DNA of 64,000 nucleotides from Paraflavitalea pollutisoli (GTDB taxonomy: Bacteria; Bacteroidota; Bacteroidia; Chitinophagales; Chitinophagaceae). The DNA is taken from positions 929,949 through 993,948 of the forward strand of contig NZ_JARKMX010000008.1 of NCBI RefSeq assembly GCF_029360705.1, read 5' to 3'. Both the position numbers and the translations under genes were made by a program. This document shows, in pieces, positions 44,184 to 53,830 of this stretch. The first letter of the stretch is position 1. Every line of letters begins with the position of its first letter. Below the pieces are notes generated by a model that was given only the letters and a program-made list of their open reading frames with translations, made no database searches and was not told where the DNA came from.

Positions 44184-44873
44184 TTAGCTTTCTTTTAAGA
44201 TGTATCCCATACCTACCTGGGTCTGTATCAGTTTCTGGTCGTATTTGCGGTCGATCTTGTTGCGCAGGTAATTGATGTATACATCGATCACATTGGTATT
44301 GGTATCGAAGTCGATCTCCCACACGTTGACGGCGATGTCGGCACGCGACACCACGCGGTTCTTGTTGCGCAACAGGTATTCGAGCAACTGAAACTCCTTC
44401 ATGGTGAGGGTAATGTTATTGCCGGCCCGGATCACCTCTTTTTTATCGAGGTCCATGGTGAGGTCGGCAGCGCTCAGCACATTGCCGACGGGCAATTGCT
44501 GGTTCATGGTACGCTTCAGCAACACCCGTATCTTGAGCAGGAGTTCTTTAAACTCGAAGGGCTTCACGAGGTAATCATCGGCCCCGGCATCATACCCTTC
44601 CATCTTATCATTGAGCCGGCCGAGGGAGGTTAGCATGATGACGGGTACGTGGGCGTTGCGGGCACGGATGATCTTACAGAGATCGTAGCCATTGATGCCG
44701 GGCAGGTTGATGTCGAGGATCACGAGGTTGAAATCGTGGGCCAGGAACAATCGTTCGCCAATCTTGCCGTCATAAGCCACTTCTACGTGGTAACCGTTTT
44801 CTGCAAGGCCGCTTTTCAGCGTGTCTGCGATCTTGTGTTCGTCTTCTACGATCAGTATTTTTCTTTCTTCCAT
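44184..44873 (-). CDS. OmpR/PhoB-family response regulator
   Basis: 229 residues from the ATG at 44873. Receiver domain with acidic pair in ILIVEDEH, phospho-acceptor Asp54 in LVILDINLPG, TSLGRL and Lys in YLVKPFEF. The winged-helix effector (about residues 130-229) contains LTMKEFQLLEYLLRNKNRVV and VDVYINYLRNKID-type elements. It is co-transcribed with the kinase. Target genes are not evident. Confidence 0.95.
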   Translation of the reverse strand: MEERKILIVEDEHKIADTLKSGLAENGYHVEVAYDGKIGERLFLAHDFNLVILDINLPGINGYDLCKIIRARNAHVPVIMLTSLGRLNDKMEGYDAGADDYLVKPFEFKELLLKIRVLLKRTMNQQLPVGNVLSAADLTMDLDKKEVIRAGNNITLTMKEFQLLEYLLRNKNRVVSRADIAVNVWEIDFDTNTNVIDVYINYLRNKIDRKYDQKLIQTQVGMGYILKES

Positions 44874-45086
44874 AGGCTTCGACAACTCTTTTTACAATAC
44901 TAAGGTACGGTCAAAAACGGGAACCCGATTGCGGGCCGGGCCGGGGAGGGCCCTTTCGGGGCCTGCTGAGCCACTGGGATACAGGGTTTTACGGCAGTGC
45001 CGGGTTTAATTCTAATATTTTTCTAATGAGAGACTAATAGGTCACTAATTCGCCGGGGCTAAGTTGTGGGCCACAATAGCGAACTC

Positions 45087-46733
45087 ATGAAAAAGACTTA
45101 CTTACTGATCGGTGGACTTTGTGTGTCGGCGGCGCTGACGGCTCAAAGTTTGCCCGACGCCAAACAGTTTATCTACCACGAACGGTATGAAAGTGCGAAA
45201 TCAGCGCTACACGGTGTATTAAAATCAGAGGCGAACAATGCGGAAGCCTGGTATCAATTATCACAAGCCTACCTGCCCCTGAAGCAGGTGCAGCCGCTGG
45301 CAGATACACTGCAACTGGCGCCTGCCACTGTCAAGGAACAAGCTATTTACAAGGTAGCGGCCGGACAGCTTCTGCTGGCGCAGAACAAGGGGGATGAAGC
45401 CAAGGCGCTGTTTGACCAGGCGATTGGTGATGGTCGTAAAAAAGATGCGGCTATTTTGCTGGCCGTAGCCAATGCGTATGTAAGCGAAAAGAACGGCGAT
45501 GCCAATGCGGCGCTGCTGGTGCTCAACCAGGGTGGTAAAAAGGACATCGAGTCACCTGCCTTCAATGTGGTGCGGGGTAATGCTTACCGCAAGCTGGCCA
45601 ATGGTACGGAAGCGTACCGCGCTTACCAGGCGGCCTTGAATGAAGAAGGCAAGAATGCTGAAGCGCTGTTCCAGATGGGCAAGATCTTCGTGGCGCAGAA
45701 GAATGCAGAGAGCTATACAGACTATTTCAATAAGACCTTAGCGGCCGATCCCCTGTATGCACCGGCGCTCTACGAGCTGTATTACGATGCTTATTTCAAG
45801 GATGGAGCAAAGGCGTTGGATTATTTCCGTCAATACCTGGCGGTGAGTGATTTCAGTGCCGACAATCACTTCCAGTTGATCGACCTGTTGTACATCAATA
45901 AAAAGTATGACTCGGCCATTGCCATGGCGAAGTCAACACTCGCTTCCCTCCCACCCGATGCGATGCCGCGCCTGCACAAGCTGCTGGCGTATAGCTATGC
46001 GGGTTCTACAGATACGGCCAGTGCCTTGACGTCGATGAAAACTTATTTCGGTACCGCGCACGATAGTGCGATTGCCATTAAGGATTATGAACTGATGGCC
46101 AACCTGTACAATGCTACGCCCGGTATGGAAGATTCGGCGCTGGTGTTTTACCAAACGGCGGTGACCAAAGTCACCGACTCGGCGGCTTTGTATGCCTACT
46201 ACCGCCAATTGGCCGACCTGTACAAGGAGCGGAAAGATCCTGCCAACGAGGCGATCTGGTTGGGCAAGTATTATGCGGGTAATGAAAGGGCCACCAACCT
46301 CGATTTGTTCAACTGGGGTATTGCCCATGTGAAGGCACAGCAGTACCATGAGGCGGATACGGTGTTTGGCGCTTATATCGCCAAGTATCCGGAGCAGAGC
46401 TTTGGTTATTACTGGCGTGCCCGGGCCAATTCAATGAAGGATTCGGCGATGGAGAAAGGATTGGCGATCCCGCATTATGAAACGCTGGTGGCGATGCTGG
46501 AGAAAGACAGTGCCAATGCGACCGCTACTACGAAGAAGTGGCTGGTAGAGAGCTACGGTTATATTGCCGCGTATGAAACCAACCAGGAGAAGGATTATGC
46601 CGAAGCCATCGAGCATTTGCAGAAGGTGCTGGAGATCGATCCGGCCAATAAGGATGCGGCGAATTATATCACCATCCTTGAGAAAAAGCTTAGTCTAGAT
46701 AGTAAAGACAAAGACAATTCCACTAATAAATAA
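45087..46733 (+). CDS. Exported tetratricopeptide-repeat protein
   Basis: 548 residues from the ATG at 45087, which starts a signal peptide ending TAQ. TPR-like helix pairs run through the whole length, for example NAEAWYQLSQAYLPL, NAEALFQMGKIFVAQ and, at the C-terminus, YAEAIEHLQKVLEIDPANKD. No catalytic domain. It is divergent from the two-component system and could be a target of it (inference). Likely a periplasmic protein-interaction scaffold. Confidence 0.85.
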   Translation: MKKTYLLIGGLCVSAALTAQSLPDAKQFIYHERYESAKSALHGVLKSEANNAEAWYQLSQAYLPLKQVQPLADTLQLAPATVKEQAIYKVAAGQLLLAQNKGDEAKALFDQAIGDGRKKDAAILLAVANAYVSEKNGDANAALLVLNQGGKKDIESPAFNVVRGNAYRKLANGTEAYRAYQAALNEEGKNAEALFQMGKIFVAQKNAESYTDYFNKTLAADPLYAPALYELYYDAYFKDGAKALDYFRQYLAVSDFSADNHFQLIDLLYINKKYDSAIAMAKSTLASLPPDAMPRLHKLLAYSYAGSTDTASALTSMKTYFGTAHDSAIAIKDYELMANLYNATPGMEDSALVFYQTAVTKVTDSAALYAYYRQLADLYKERKDPANEAIWLGKYYAGNERATNLDLFNWGIAHVKAQQYHEADTVFGAYIAKYPEQSFGYYWRARANSMKDSAMEKGLAIPHYETLVAMLEKDSANATATTKKWLVESYGYIAAYETNQEKDYAEAIEHLQKVLEIDPANKDAANYITILEKKLSLDSKDKDNSTNK

Positions 46734-46788
46734 AATAGGTTTCTGGTTTATCCAAGCCAGTTTTTTCTTGACTGTTGATTTCTTGCAC

Positions 46789-46818
46789 GCCGGGGGTTGT
46801 CAAGCCTCCGGCATTTTT
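46789..46818 (+). terminator. Rho-independent terminator
   Basis: Stem gccggggg (46789-46796) with cctccggc (46805-46812), one mismatch, followed by attttta. It ends the TPR gene and faces the convergent transporter gene. Confidence 0.7.
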
Positions 46819-46825
46819 ATGTGCG

Positions 46826-48040
46826 CTATCGAAGGTTAGCGTGATCTCGATCACCCCACGCCAGCCCCACACAAATCACGCCAATCACGAAAAAGGCGAT
46901 CACGAGGGGCCAGATGCCGTGTACCATCGCGCCGCTGATGAAGGAACCCAGGGCGGAGCCTACAAAGAAGAACAGCGTGCCGTAAACGGAGGATGCCATG
47001 CCGGCCAGGTCACCCAGGGGCTCCATAGCCAGGGCGCTGCTATTGGGCTCGATGGCGAGGTTGATGCCAAGAATGAGTGCTACTGCCACAAAGAAGATGA
47101 ACATGGGAGGCGGATCGCCGGCCACCAGGGTGCAGACGAAGAATAAGGCTGCCACACTCGTGTACAACAGCAATAGCCACCTCACGGTTTTCTTAGCGCC
47201 GTAACGGATCGATAGCCGGGCATTGGTCAGCGTAGCTACCGACATCATTAATCCGATGCCGGCAAAGACCCAGGCAAACAGTGTCGGCCGTCCATAGATC
47301 TCGCCAATGATCCGCTCCGAACTTGACACATAAGCGCTCAGGGCCGTAAACAGCAGGGTGGTGATCGTCGTATACCGCAGGAAAACGCGGTTGGCCAGCA
47401 CTTTCCGGATCCCCTGCCCTACATTCTTCCAATTCAGCGAAAGCCGATTTTGCGGGTCCAGGGACTCTTCCAGCCGCAAAGACCACACAAACACCACCAC
47501 CGCAAACAGCGGCGGCGTAATGAACACCCACTGCCAGGAAGCGACAGACAGGATGGCGATGCCGAGAAACGGCGCATAGATGGGTGTAAAGAGGAAGATC
47601 GTCAGGATGAGCGACATGGTGCGGGCCATCTGATCGCCGACGAATCGATCACGCACACCGGCAATGGTGGTAGTAAATACGGCGGAAGCACCTATGCCGG
47701 CCAGGAACCGCGCTGCAAACATCACCGGCATACTGGGTGCAAAGGTGGCTGCCACACCCCCAATGATGTACAACGGAAACCCGATTCGCAGGATCGGCAG
47801 GCGACCATACCGGTCGCTCAGGATGCCAAAGAGTAGCTGGGCCACCTGCCCCATAAAGAAAAAGGTGATGATCTGTGCCGTAGCTGTAGACTGTGGCGGC
47901 AAACCAAAATGTTGCCGTACTGCGGCGAAGGCGGGTAACATGATATCGATACCGAGCGCGGTCAGCATCATGGTACAGGCGGACAGGGCGATGAATTCAC
48001 CCGATCTCATTTTTTGTCTGGAAGCCACGGCCATGGTCAT
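46826..48040 (-). CDS. Bcr/CflA-type MFS drug exporter
   Basis: 404 residues from the ATG at 48040. Twelve hydrophobic helices; the Bcr/CflA signature appears as ALGIDIMLPAFAAV in helix 1 and QLLFGILSDRYGRLPILRIG between helices 2 and 3, with FLAGIGASAVFTTTIAGVRD in helix 4. Proton-driven efflux of small toxic compounds is expected; the substrate is unknown. Convergent with the TPR gene. Confidence 0.92.
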   Translation of the reverse strand: MTMAVASRQKMRSGEFIALSACTMMLTALGIDIMLPAFAAVRQHFGLPPQSTATAQIITFFFMGQVAQLLFGILSDRYGRLPILRIGFPLYIIGGVAATFAPSMPVMFAARFLAGIGASAVFTTTIAGVRDRFVGDQMARTMSLILTIFLFTPIYAPFLGIAILSVASWQWVFITPPLFAVVVFVWSLRLEESLDPQNRLSLNWKNVGQGIRKVLANRVFLRYTTITTLLFTALSAYVSSSERIIGEIYGRPTLFAWVFAGIGLMMSVATLTNARLSIRYGAKKTVRWLLLLYTSVAALFFVCTLVAGDPPPMFIFFVAVALILGINLAIEPNSSALAMEPLGDLAGMASSVYGTLFFFVGSALGSFISGAMVHGIWPLVIAFFVIGVICVGLAWGDRDHANLR

Positions 48041-48153
48041 AGTCAAACGTTAAGGTGCACAAATCTACGGGCTGGCTGGTTCCTGCGGGCGGGGCTAATC
48101 AGACAATCAAACGGGGCGATTGGGACAAATCGCGCAGCGTTCCTGTTGCCGAT

Positions 48154-48183
48154 AAAAAAGGGACCACCCTTGCGGACAGTCCC
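48154..48183 (-). terminator. Terminator of the T9SS cargo gene
   Basis: On the minus strand gggac...gtccc (48179-48183 with 48160-48164) is followed by TTTTTT. It lies 31 bases after the stop of the T9SS protein. The loop is long (14 bases), which lowers confidence. Confidence 0.5.
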
Positions 48184-48213
48184 AACTATGCATGAACCAT
48201 GTTTAAGTCAATG

Positions 48214-51111
48214 TTATTCTACCACTACGACCCTACCCACCAGCTGTGCTTTGTTGACGTATACGAGATAGCTTCCCGGCAGTAATTGCGTGGTAGGCAC
48301 GGTGACGCTGGATTGGCTGCCGTTGTACCGGCTGTGCCATACGCGCTTGCCCGCCAGATTGAAAATAGCAATCTCCTGCAACGCTTTACCAGTAACCACG
48401 AGCTGACTACCACGCCTCACCGGGTTGGGCACCAACCGGACAGCATCGACCGCTTGCAAACCTACCCTGGCCGTTTTGCTGTAAGCCGATTGTCCATCCA
48501 GGTCGACTTGTTTCAGCCGGTAGTACAAGGTCTTTGCGTTGAGCAGTGCGGCTCCCGCGTGGCGGAACTGGTAGTTGCCAGGCGCCGGGGTGACACCACT
48601 CCCTTTCACTGAACCAATCATAGTAAAGCTGATGCCGTCTGTAGAGTATTCCACTTCGAAGCGGTCGTTGCCTACCTCCTGGGCCGTTTGCCAGCTCACC
48701 AGTACATCCGCCTGCTGCAGTTCGGCCAAAACCTGTGTAAAGGTAACCGGCAAGGCAGCCAACCAATTCAGGGTATAGGTGACAGGCAGAGACGTCATGC
48801 CGGCAGCATCGTGGTAACTGAACGAAAAAGAAGTACTGTAAGCGGTGGCCGCCGGTATACCAAATGCTACCTGCAACAAAGCGGGATTGAAACCGGTTAT
48901 AACCTGCCCGGCCGTTACGGCCACATTGTTGTAGTATAGGATCGTATTGGTGGGTAGTTGGTTGATCACGATGGTAGCGCCTGTACCCAATGGTCCATCC
49001 TCGGCATCGGTAGCTGCGGGGGCAGGGGGATTACCGCCTGCCCCGTCGAGTGTGAGGCGCACATTCAATCCTTGCGTAGGTATGGTGGGGTTGGCTGTTG
49101 TGGCGACGGGTGGACGCTCCACACCAAAATTGACCGTTGCGTTGACTCCCGTTATACTTACGGAGAAATGGCCGTCCGGCAAGGCGTCGCCGGCGCCGGC
49201 ACTTCCTTCCCCCGTGTATACCCATCCGGCAGGCAGCACCACCAACGGTGCTTGTTGACCGATGGTGCCGAGGTTGGTACTGAGTTGAACGGAATAATCG
49301 CCTGCTACGATTCCGGTAACGGCATAAGCACCACTAACCGTATTGACGGTTGTGGTCGCCACGATCAGTCCGTTGACGTCTACCACATTAACATACAATT
49401 GCAGTCCCGTATAGGCCACCCCATCGATGAGGCTATTGACAGCACCATTGGCATCGTTGAACACATTGCCCGTGATATCTGCAGCATCGGCGATGGTGTA
49501 GGTATTGGCCGTGGTACCGGTCACACAGCCACCGGTAACAGGTATGGCCACGCCTACGGGCGCCTGTAGCTGCAGCAGGATCGTTTCTGCCGGCTCGGCC
49601 AGGCCATCCGTTACAATTTGCAGGTAAGGGGCCAGGCTGATGCCCGTGGCCGCTGTACCATCGTAAACACCTGCGGGGATGGTCACGACGAGTGGCCCTG
49701 CTGCCGGCGTTGTCGTATAATCGACACCCCGAGTGGCAGTACCCCCGGTAATATTGACCTGCACGGTGGCCGGCAGGGTTACCGTACCGTTGACGAGCAG
49801 CCGGGGCAGGTTGGCCGTCGGAATACTTTCCGGGCCGAAGCTGGCTGCAGCGCTCAACGTTACCAGGGCCGACAGCGGTACGAGTGATACATCATCCATC
49901 AGGTTGCCTACCGATACATTGCCTGTGGAGGTACTGACGGCGCGGAAAGAAAAGATGACGGTGAGCGGTGCACCGGTGGTATTGGTCCAGGTGCCGGTGT
50001 ATTGTGTCCAGCCGGCGGCCTCGGGCACTTGTGTAGTGACTGTTGTTGTGGCAGGCTGCAATACGTTACTGGTATGGGTAGAGCCGGCGGTATTGCCGTC
50101 GGTAAACTCGGCTACGTCGGTGCCGTTGATGACCATGCGCATCACATCGACCCCGTCGCGGCCACGGTGGGCAAATGACCAGGTGAAGGACTCGCCCGGC
50201 AACACGCAAATAGGCTGTTGGCTTAGCGATCCATTGGTATAAGCATTCAACTCTACAAAATAGGTACCCTGGTTAGCCGCCACCCCTAAAAAGTTATTGG
50301 ACCAAAACTCCATGAAGCTTCCGTTGCTGGGATCGTTGAAAGGAGCTGTATTGCTGAACATAGCAACGGCTTCCGACGTACTCCATCCATTCACGGCTGC
50401 TTCGTGGATGTTGGAATTGGTATTGGCTGCGCCGGCGTAGCCTTGTTCAAAATTACCATTGGAGAATCCACGTTGCGGTACGATGCTGCTGCGAAACACT
50501 TCGATCTCCGCCAGTTCCAGCGGCTCATCGTTCAGCGCCATAATGCGCACATACCGGGCCGGATGAATGCCCACATTGAAGGTACGAGCGGTATAATCGG
50601 GGCCCAGGGTAGCACCCGCTGCGCCAGGTATGGTGCCACCAAACACGGCGCTTGTCGTGACCGAGCCTGGGGCAGTATAGATCAGCCGGTTGTACCTGGA
50701 AACGGTAAGCGCATTACCGACATAAGAAGCAGGATTATCGCCGAGACTTCCGGGGCCGAGTGCATCCCGCCAGGTCATGATCAGGAAACGGCGGCCACGG
50801 TTGTGGTTGGAGGGATTGGCGGTGATACGGATGTTTTCGATAATGGATTCAGTGCCCAGGTCAATCTGGAACCATTCAGTACCCGGATTGGCGATGGCGT
50901 TGGCGGTGCCGGCTACGGTAGTGGCATTGCCATCGGTGAGGTTGGCAGCGGGTGTTGCTGCGACGATACTTGAAGATGTTACCGGCCTGCCCAGCGCCAC
51001 GTTGATCTGGGCTTTTACGGGCATACTGAACAGAACGAACAGCAAGGCAAAGAGGCTGACGGACCGCCGGCAGCGTTTACCGATAAGACGACACAGCGGA
51101 CTTGCTTTCAT
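48214..51111 (-). CDS. Large secreted multidomain protein with T9SS C-terminal sorting domain
   Basis: 965 residues from the ATG at 51111, chosen because it begins the signal peptide (SVSLFALLFVLFSMPVKAQ); the longer upstream frame looks non-coding. Domains in order: discoidin/F5-8-type C domain (about 40-190, NVALGRPVTSSSIVAATPAA), jelly-roll binding domain (195-370), Calx-beta-like segment (GGTATRGVDYTTTPAAG), SdrD-type B domain (DITGNVFNDANGAV), Ig-like repeats, and a sorting domain ending KAQLVGRVVVVE. It is exported by type IX secretion and anchored or released at the surface. A glycan- or matrix-binding role is inferred. Confidence 0.88.
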   Translation of the reverse strand: MKASPLCRLIGKRCRRSVSLFALLFVLFSMPVKAQINVALGRPVTSSSIVAATPAANLTDGNATTVAGTANAIANPGTEWFQIDLGTESIIENIRITANPSNHNRGRRFLIMTWRDALGPGSLGDNPASYVGNALTVSRYNRLIYTAPGSVTTSAVFGGTIPGAAGATLGPDYTARTFNVGIHPARYVRIMALNDEPLELAEIEVFRSSIVPQRGFSNGNFEQGYAGAANTNSNIHEAAVNGWSTSEAVAMFSNTAPFNDPSNGSFMEFWSNNFLGVAANQGTYFVELNAYTNGSLSQQPICVLPGESFTWSFAHRGRDGVDVMRMVINGTDVAEFTDGNTAGSTHTSNVLQPATTTVTTQVPEAAGWTQYTGTWTNTTGAPLTVIFSFRAVSTSTGNVSVGNLMDDVSLVPLSALVTLSAAASFGPESIPTANLPRLLVNGTVTLPATVQVNITGGTATRGVDYTTTPAAGPLVVTIPAGVYDGTAATGISLAPYLQIVTDGLAEPAETILLQLQAPVGVAIPVTGGCVTGTTANTYTIADAADITGNVFNDANGAVNSLIDGVAYTGLQLYVNVVDVNGLIVATTTVNTVSGAYAVTGIVAGDYSVQLSTNLGTIGQQAPLVVLPAGWVYTGEGSAGAGDALPDGHFSVSITGVNATVNFGVERPPVATTANPTIPTQGLNVRLTLDGAGGNPPAPAATDAEDGPLGTGATIVINQLPTNTILYYNNVAVTAGQVITGFNPALLQVAFGIPAATAYSTSFSFSYHDAAGMTSLPVTYTLNWLAALPVTFTQVLAELQQADVLVSWQTAQEVGNDRFEVEYSTDGISFTMIGSVKGSGVTPAPGNYQFRHAGAALLNAKTLYYRLKQVDLDGQSAYSKTARVGLQAVDAVRLVPNPVRRGSQLVVTGKALQEIAIFNLAGKRVWHSRYNGSQSSVTVPTTQLLPGSYLVYVNKAQLVGRVVVVE

Positions 51112-52548
51112 ATGTTGGTGACATTGGTTACTTTCCAAGAGCCATGGCTTATGGCGTGGCAAAGGCATGCATGCTAACCGGCGTGAACCTTTGGTTCGCC
51201 ACAAAAGAAAAGGATGACCTGTTACGGGAACGCTATGAAAGGATGGAAAAGAATAAGGAGCTGACACAAATATAGATGATGCATGTGAATTATATATTTT
51301 CTCTGCTGGATTGCCTGGCATGCCATCGCTATTGCAATAATACCCGAATCGATCCTGGACTTCACACAGCCTATCCATTGCCTGCACATGCTCTACACAT
51401 TGCCTGAACGCTCTCTGACAGGAAGGCCATTTCACTAAGGGGTGTAGGCCATGTGTAGGCAGTATCCAGGCCAGCAACGGGCCGTTGTCAGTCAGCGTCG
51501 GCATGATCGCACGAAGGTTGACAGTAGGTATGTTGGTAGCTGTTATCATATACATCAAGTTTGATAACACAAAACTGGGGCAAACAGGAAGGGATTTCTA
51601 CCGAGGTTTGCCGACTCGGGTAAAATTTATATTGGCCGGTTGACAGGCTTTAAAGAGCGATGTAAACCTTTCATCCGGGCGAGCGGGTAAAGCCGCAGCA
51701 ACCTCCTATAAATAATACGGCAAATAAACTACCGAGTCGGTAAATTTTATTGCTGCATCAATGCTTCAGGTATCGATAAAAAAAAGGCCCATCGGGTGGA
51801 TGCGGCCATCACATTAGTTTTCCCAGCTGAACGATATTGATACAGAACCTAAGCAAGTAATTACGGTTTAAGGAAGGCAGAGCCCTGCCTGATCCATGGC
51901 TTTACTTCGGCAAATAATGGCCGGTGATAGGCACATGAATAAAACTCAATGGACGTACGCCATCGAATAAACTTTCATGACCGTTTAGGGCCGTTTTGTC
52001 CGAAATGTCCGCGCGGAGTTTTGTTATTGACGGGTGGCTTTGTGGAGGATGGTGTTAATGATGCTGATGAGCCGCAATCGGCCAATTGGAGAATGATCAA
52101 TAGACCCAGCAGGTATTTAAAGGGTTTCATAGGGCTGTGCGCATGAGGGGAGCGCCGGGTAAATAACGATGAGCGGAGGAGATTATTGCGGTGGCTGGTA
52201 GTGGCGATTCCTATACTCCCTCTTCAGTAGAAATCATTTTAACGAAGACCAGGATGGCCACTCAATAGTTGGCAGGGCTGTTTTTGCGCGAAAAACGGCT
52301 GATTTGGTTGAGAACGCTATTATCATACACTATCCTGGGAGTATCTATGCTATATCCATACAATATCCATGCAATATCCTGCTGTTTGATACCCTTGTTT
52401 TGTACTGAAAAAACTTAATTGGCGGGTAAAACACCTGAATGTTCTCCTTATTGCCAGGATACAAAGATCGGGCTACTTGTTCGATTGAGAAAATAGAGGC
52501 TGTCCGGAACTGGTCAAATTGTCCGAATTGTCCGAAATGTCCGCGGAG
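51112..52548. other. Gene-free stretch with dispersed short repeats
   Basis: About 1.4 kb without a convincing gene on either strand. Visible structure includes an 18-base direct repeat ttgtccgaaatgtccgcg at 51996-52013 and 52528-52545. The second copy sits in a small tgtccgaa tandem cluster at 52500-52545. There are two related motifs (ccgactcgggtaaaatttat at 51611-51630, ccgagtcggtaaattttat at 51732-51750), the second containing the palindrome accgagtcggt. A short tandem repeat of caatatccat lies near 52350-52380. It marks the left flank of the accessory island. Confidence 0.6.
51267..51274 (-). promoter_or_regulatory. Candidate -7 element (TATATTTG) of the T9SS cargo gene
   Basis: Exact TAnnTTTG match on the minus strand, giving a leader of about 150 bases. 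No TTG at -33 is evident. Confidence 0.4.
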
Positions 52549-53349
52549 CTATGGTGTAGTGAGCTGGTCAAAGGAGGCGATCTTTTGTAAGCACAACGGC
52601 CCCGCTACTACTTGTAGCTTTTCTACGCGATCTATTAGGGTGCTTAGTTCCGCCGGGGCAATCTGGTAGTTGTCTTTGTAGCGGGCATCTACGTAGCCGC
52701 GCTTCAGCAGGTCAAATAGGTGCTTTTCTGCCGGGGTGTTGTCCGGGAAAACGCTGTCCAGTTGTTCCGAAAACCGCTTACTATAGCGCTTTAATTTATC
52801 CAGGTTATGCGTCTTGGGTTTGTAGCCGGTTTCTACGAGGATGACGGCATTGTAGGTGCGTTCGGCGGCCTGGTATAGGTAGAAGGCGCCATTTTTCAAG
52901 CTATTGCGTGCATGGGCATTTTGAGCATCTATTAAAAACTCTTTAGCCCCCTCGAACCACTGTTCATAATACTGCTGAGCGATTGCTTTTGCCTCGGCAG
53001 GACTTAGCGGCTTGCGCTCGGCAAGCGCAGTGCTACCAGCATCGAACAATAGTATCACCTCCTGCTCGATATCGCTAAAGAAGTACTGGCCTTCGCTGAG
53101 CATCTTATTGACAAAGCCGATCTCATGGGCGATCGCGTTTACCGGTGTTTTGTACACGCATCTGTTCTCGATAATATCCTGCACTTCGTAATCCCGCCGC
53201 ATATCGCCGCTTCTGGTGATCACCAGGATATCGTAGTCGCTCACATACTCATACAACCTTCCCTCCCCCGTACCGCGCTCCTGCACCCACCTACCGTAGC
53301 AATAGATTCCCGGCCCTATACAGTAACAGATCATTACGGACCTTCGCAA
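52549..53349 (-). CDS. Nucleotidyltransferase-HEPN protein with altered N-terminus
   Basis: Up to 266 residues from a TTG start (ATG at 53334 gives 261). The C-terminal 150 residues are a HEPN domain (SLKNGAFYLYQAAERTYNAV, THNLDKLKRYSKRF). Before it lies a minimal nucleotidyltransferase remnant with the acidic pair in YVSDYDILVIT. In intact relatives the start contains a GS-motif (FGSYARG-like) before this; here it reads CYCIGPGIYCYGRWVQER and the Gly-Ser is missing. Upstream codons are closed by TAA. Such pairs act in toxin-antitoxin or immunity systems. This copy may be inactive for nucleotide transfer. Confidence 0.7.
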   Translation of the reverse strand: MRRSVMICYCIGPGIYCYGRWVQERGTGEGRLYEYVSDYDILVITRSGDMRRDYEVQDIIENRCVYKTPVNAIAHEIGFVNKMLSEGQYFFSDIEQEVILLFDAGSTALAERKPLSPAEAKAIAQQYYEQWFEGAKEFLIDAQNAHARNSLKNGAFYLYQAAERTYNAVILVETGYKPKTHNLDKLKRYSKRFSEQLDSVFPDNTPAEKHLFDLLKRGYVDARYKDNYQIAPAELSTLIDRVEKLQVVAGPLCLQKIASFDQLTTP

Positions 53350-53495
53350 AAAGATTTATGTTCGACGCATAGCCTTCTATGCTGTAGGTAAAAAGCACCA
53401 AATCTTGCTCGCTTCACCGATCTAAAACTGTTAGTGTTTAATAATATTCTACCACGAGGTATCGACATCATACTTTACCAGGCAGAGAGCATAAT

Positions 53496-53679
53496 TCAGT
53501 CTAACAAACCTCTTGCTAGCGTTTCATACAGCTGTTCAAGCGATAATTTTGGGTCGCCTTTATAAAATCCCTTTCTGATAAAGTACTGCTTCAATAGTTA
53601 TTTTGTACCCTATGCTCCAATCGGCACAATATAGATTATGAAACGCAATATAGACATGCTTCTTGGCCAACCGATACCA
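53496..53679 (-). pseudogene. Frameshifted gene fragment (unknown, about 60 residues)
   Basis: One frame reads WYRLAKKHVYIAFHNLYCAD then WSIGYKITIEAVLYQKG before a stop; the next frame continues FYKGDPKLSLEQLYETLARG-LLD and a TGA at 53496. Removing one G from the GGG at 53569-53571 joins them into a single plausible protein. It has no start codon (a TGA lies just upstream) and no recognised family. It looks like a discarded immunity or accessory fragment downstream of the RHS cassette. The remainder of 53350-53830 shows only the hairpin listed next. Confidence 0.5.
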
Positions 53680-53721
53680 TCATAAAAGCACTATGCCTTA
53701 CTAAGAACACGCCCAAAACGC

Positions 53722-53750
53722 AAAGGAGTTGACTTTTAATCAACTCCTTT
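53722..53750 (-). terminator. Hairpin downstream of the zinc-ribbon immunity gene
   Basis: Perfect 11-bp arms aaaggagttga (53722-53732) and tcaactccttt (53740-53750) with a 7-base loop. It lies about 80 bases past the end of the leftward immunity candidate. Confidence 0.65.
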
Positions 53751-53830
53751 ACATATCTAATCATTTCGCAGAATACTTCCAATTGTACACTTCTCGTTTG
53801 GTAATTACCACATCATCGAACTACCTTTTA

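Noticed and set aside
51112-51570. 153-codon N-terminal extension of the T9SS cargo protein
   Set aside because: Low-quality composition and a later ATG that begins a clean signal peptide.
51949-52146. 65-codon frame in the gene-free stretch
   Set aside because: Includes the repeated tgtccgaaatgtccg motif, has no recognisable content and no promoter or terminator context.
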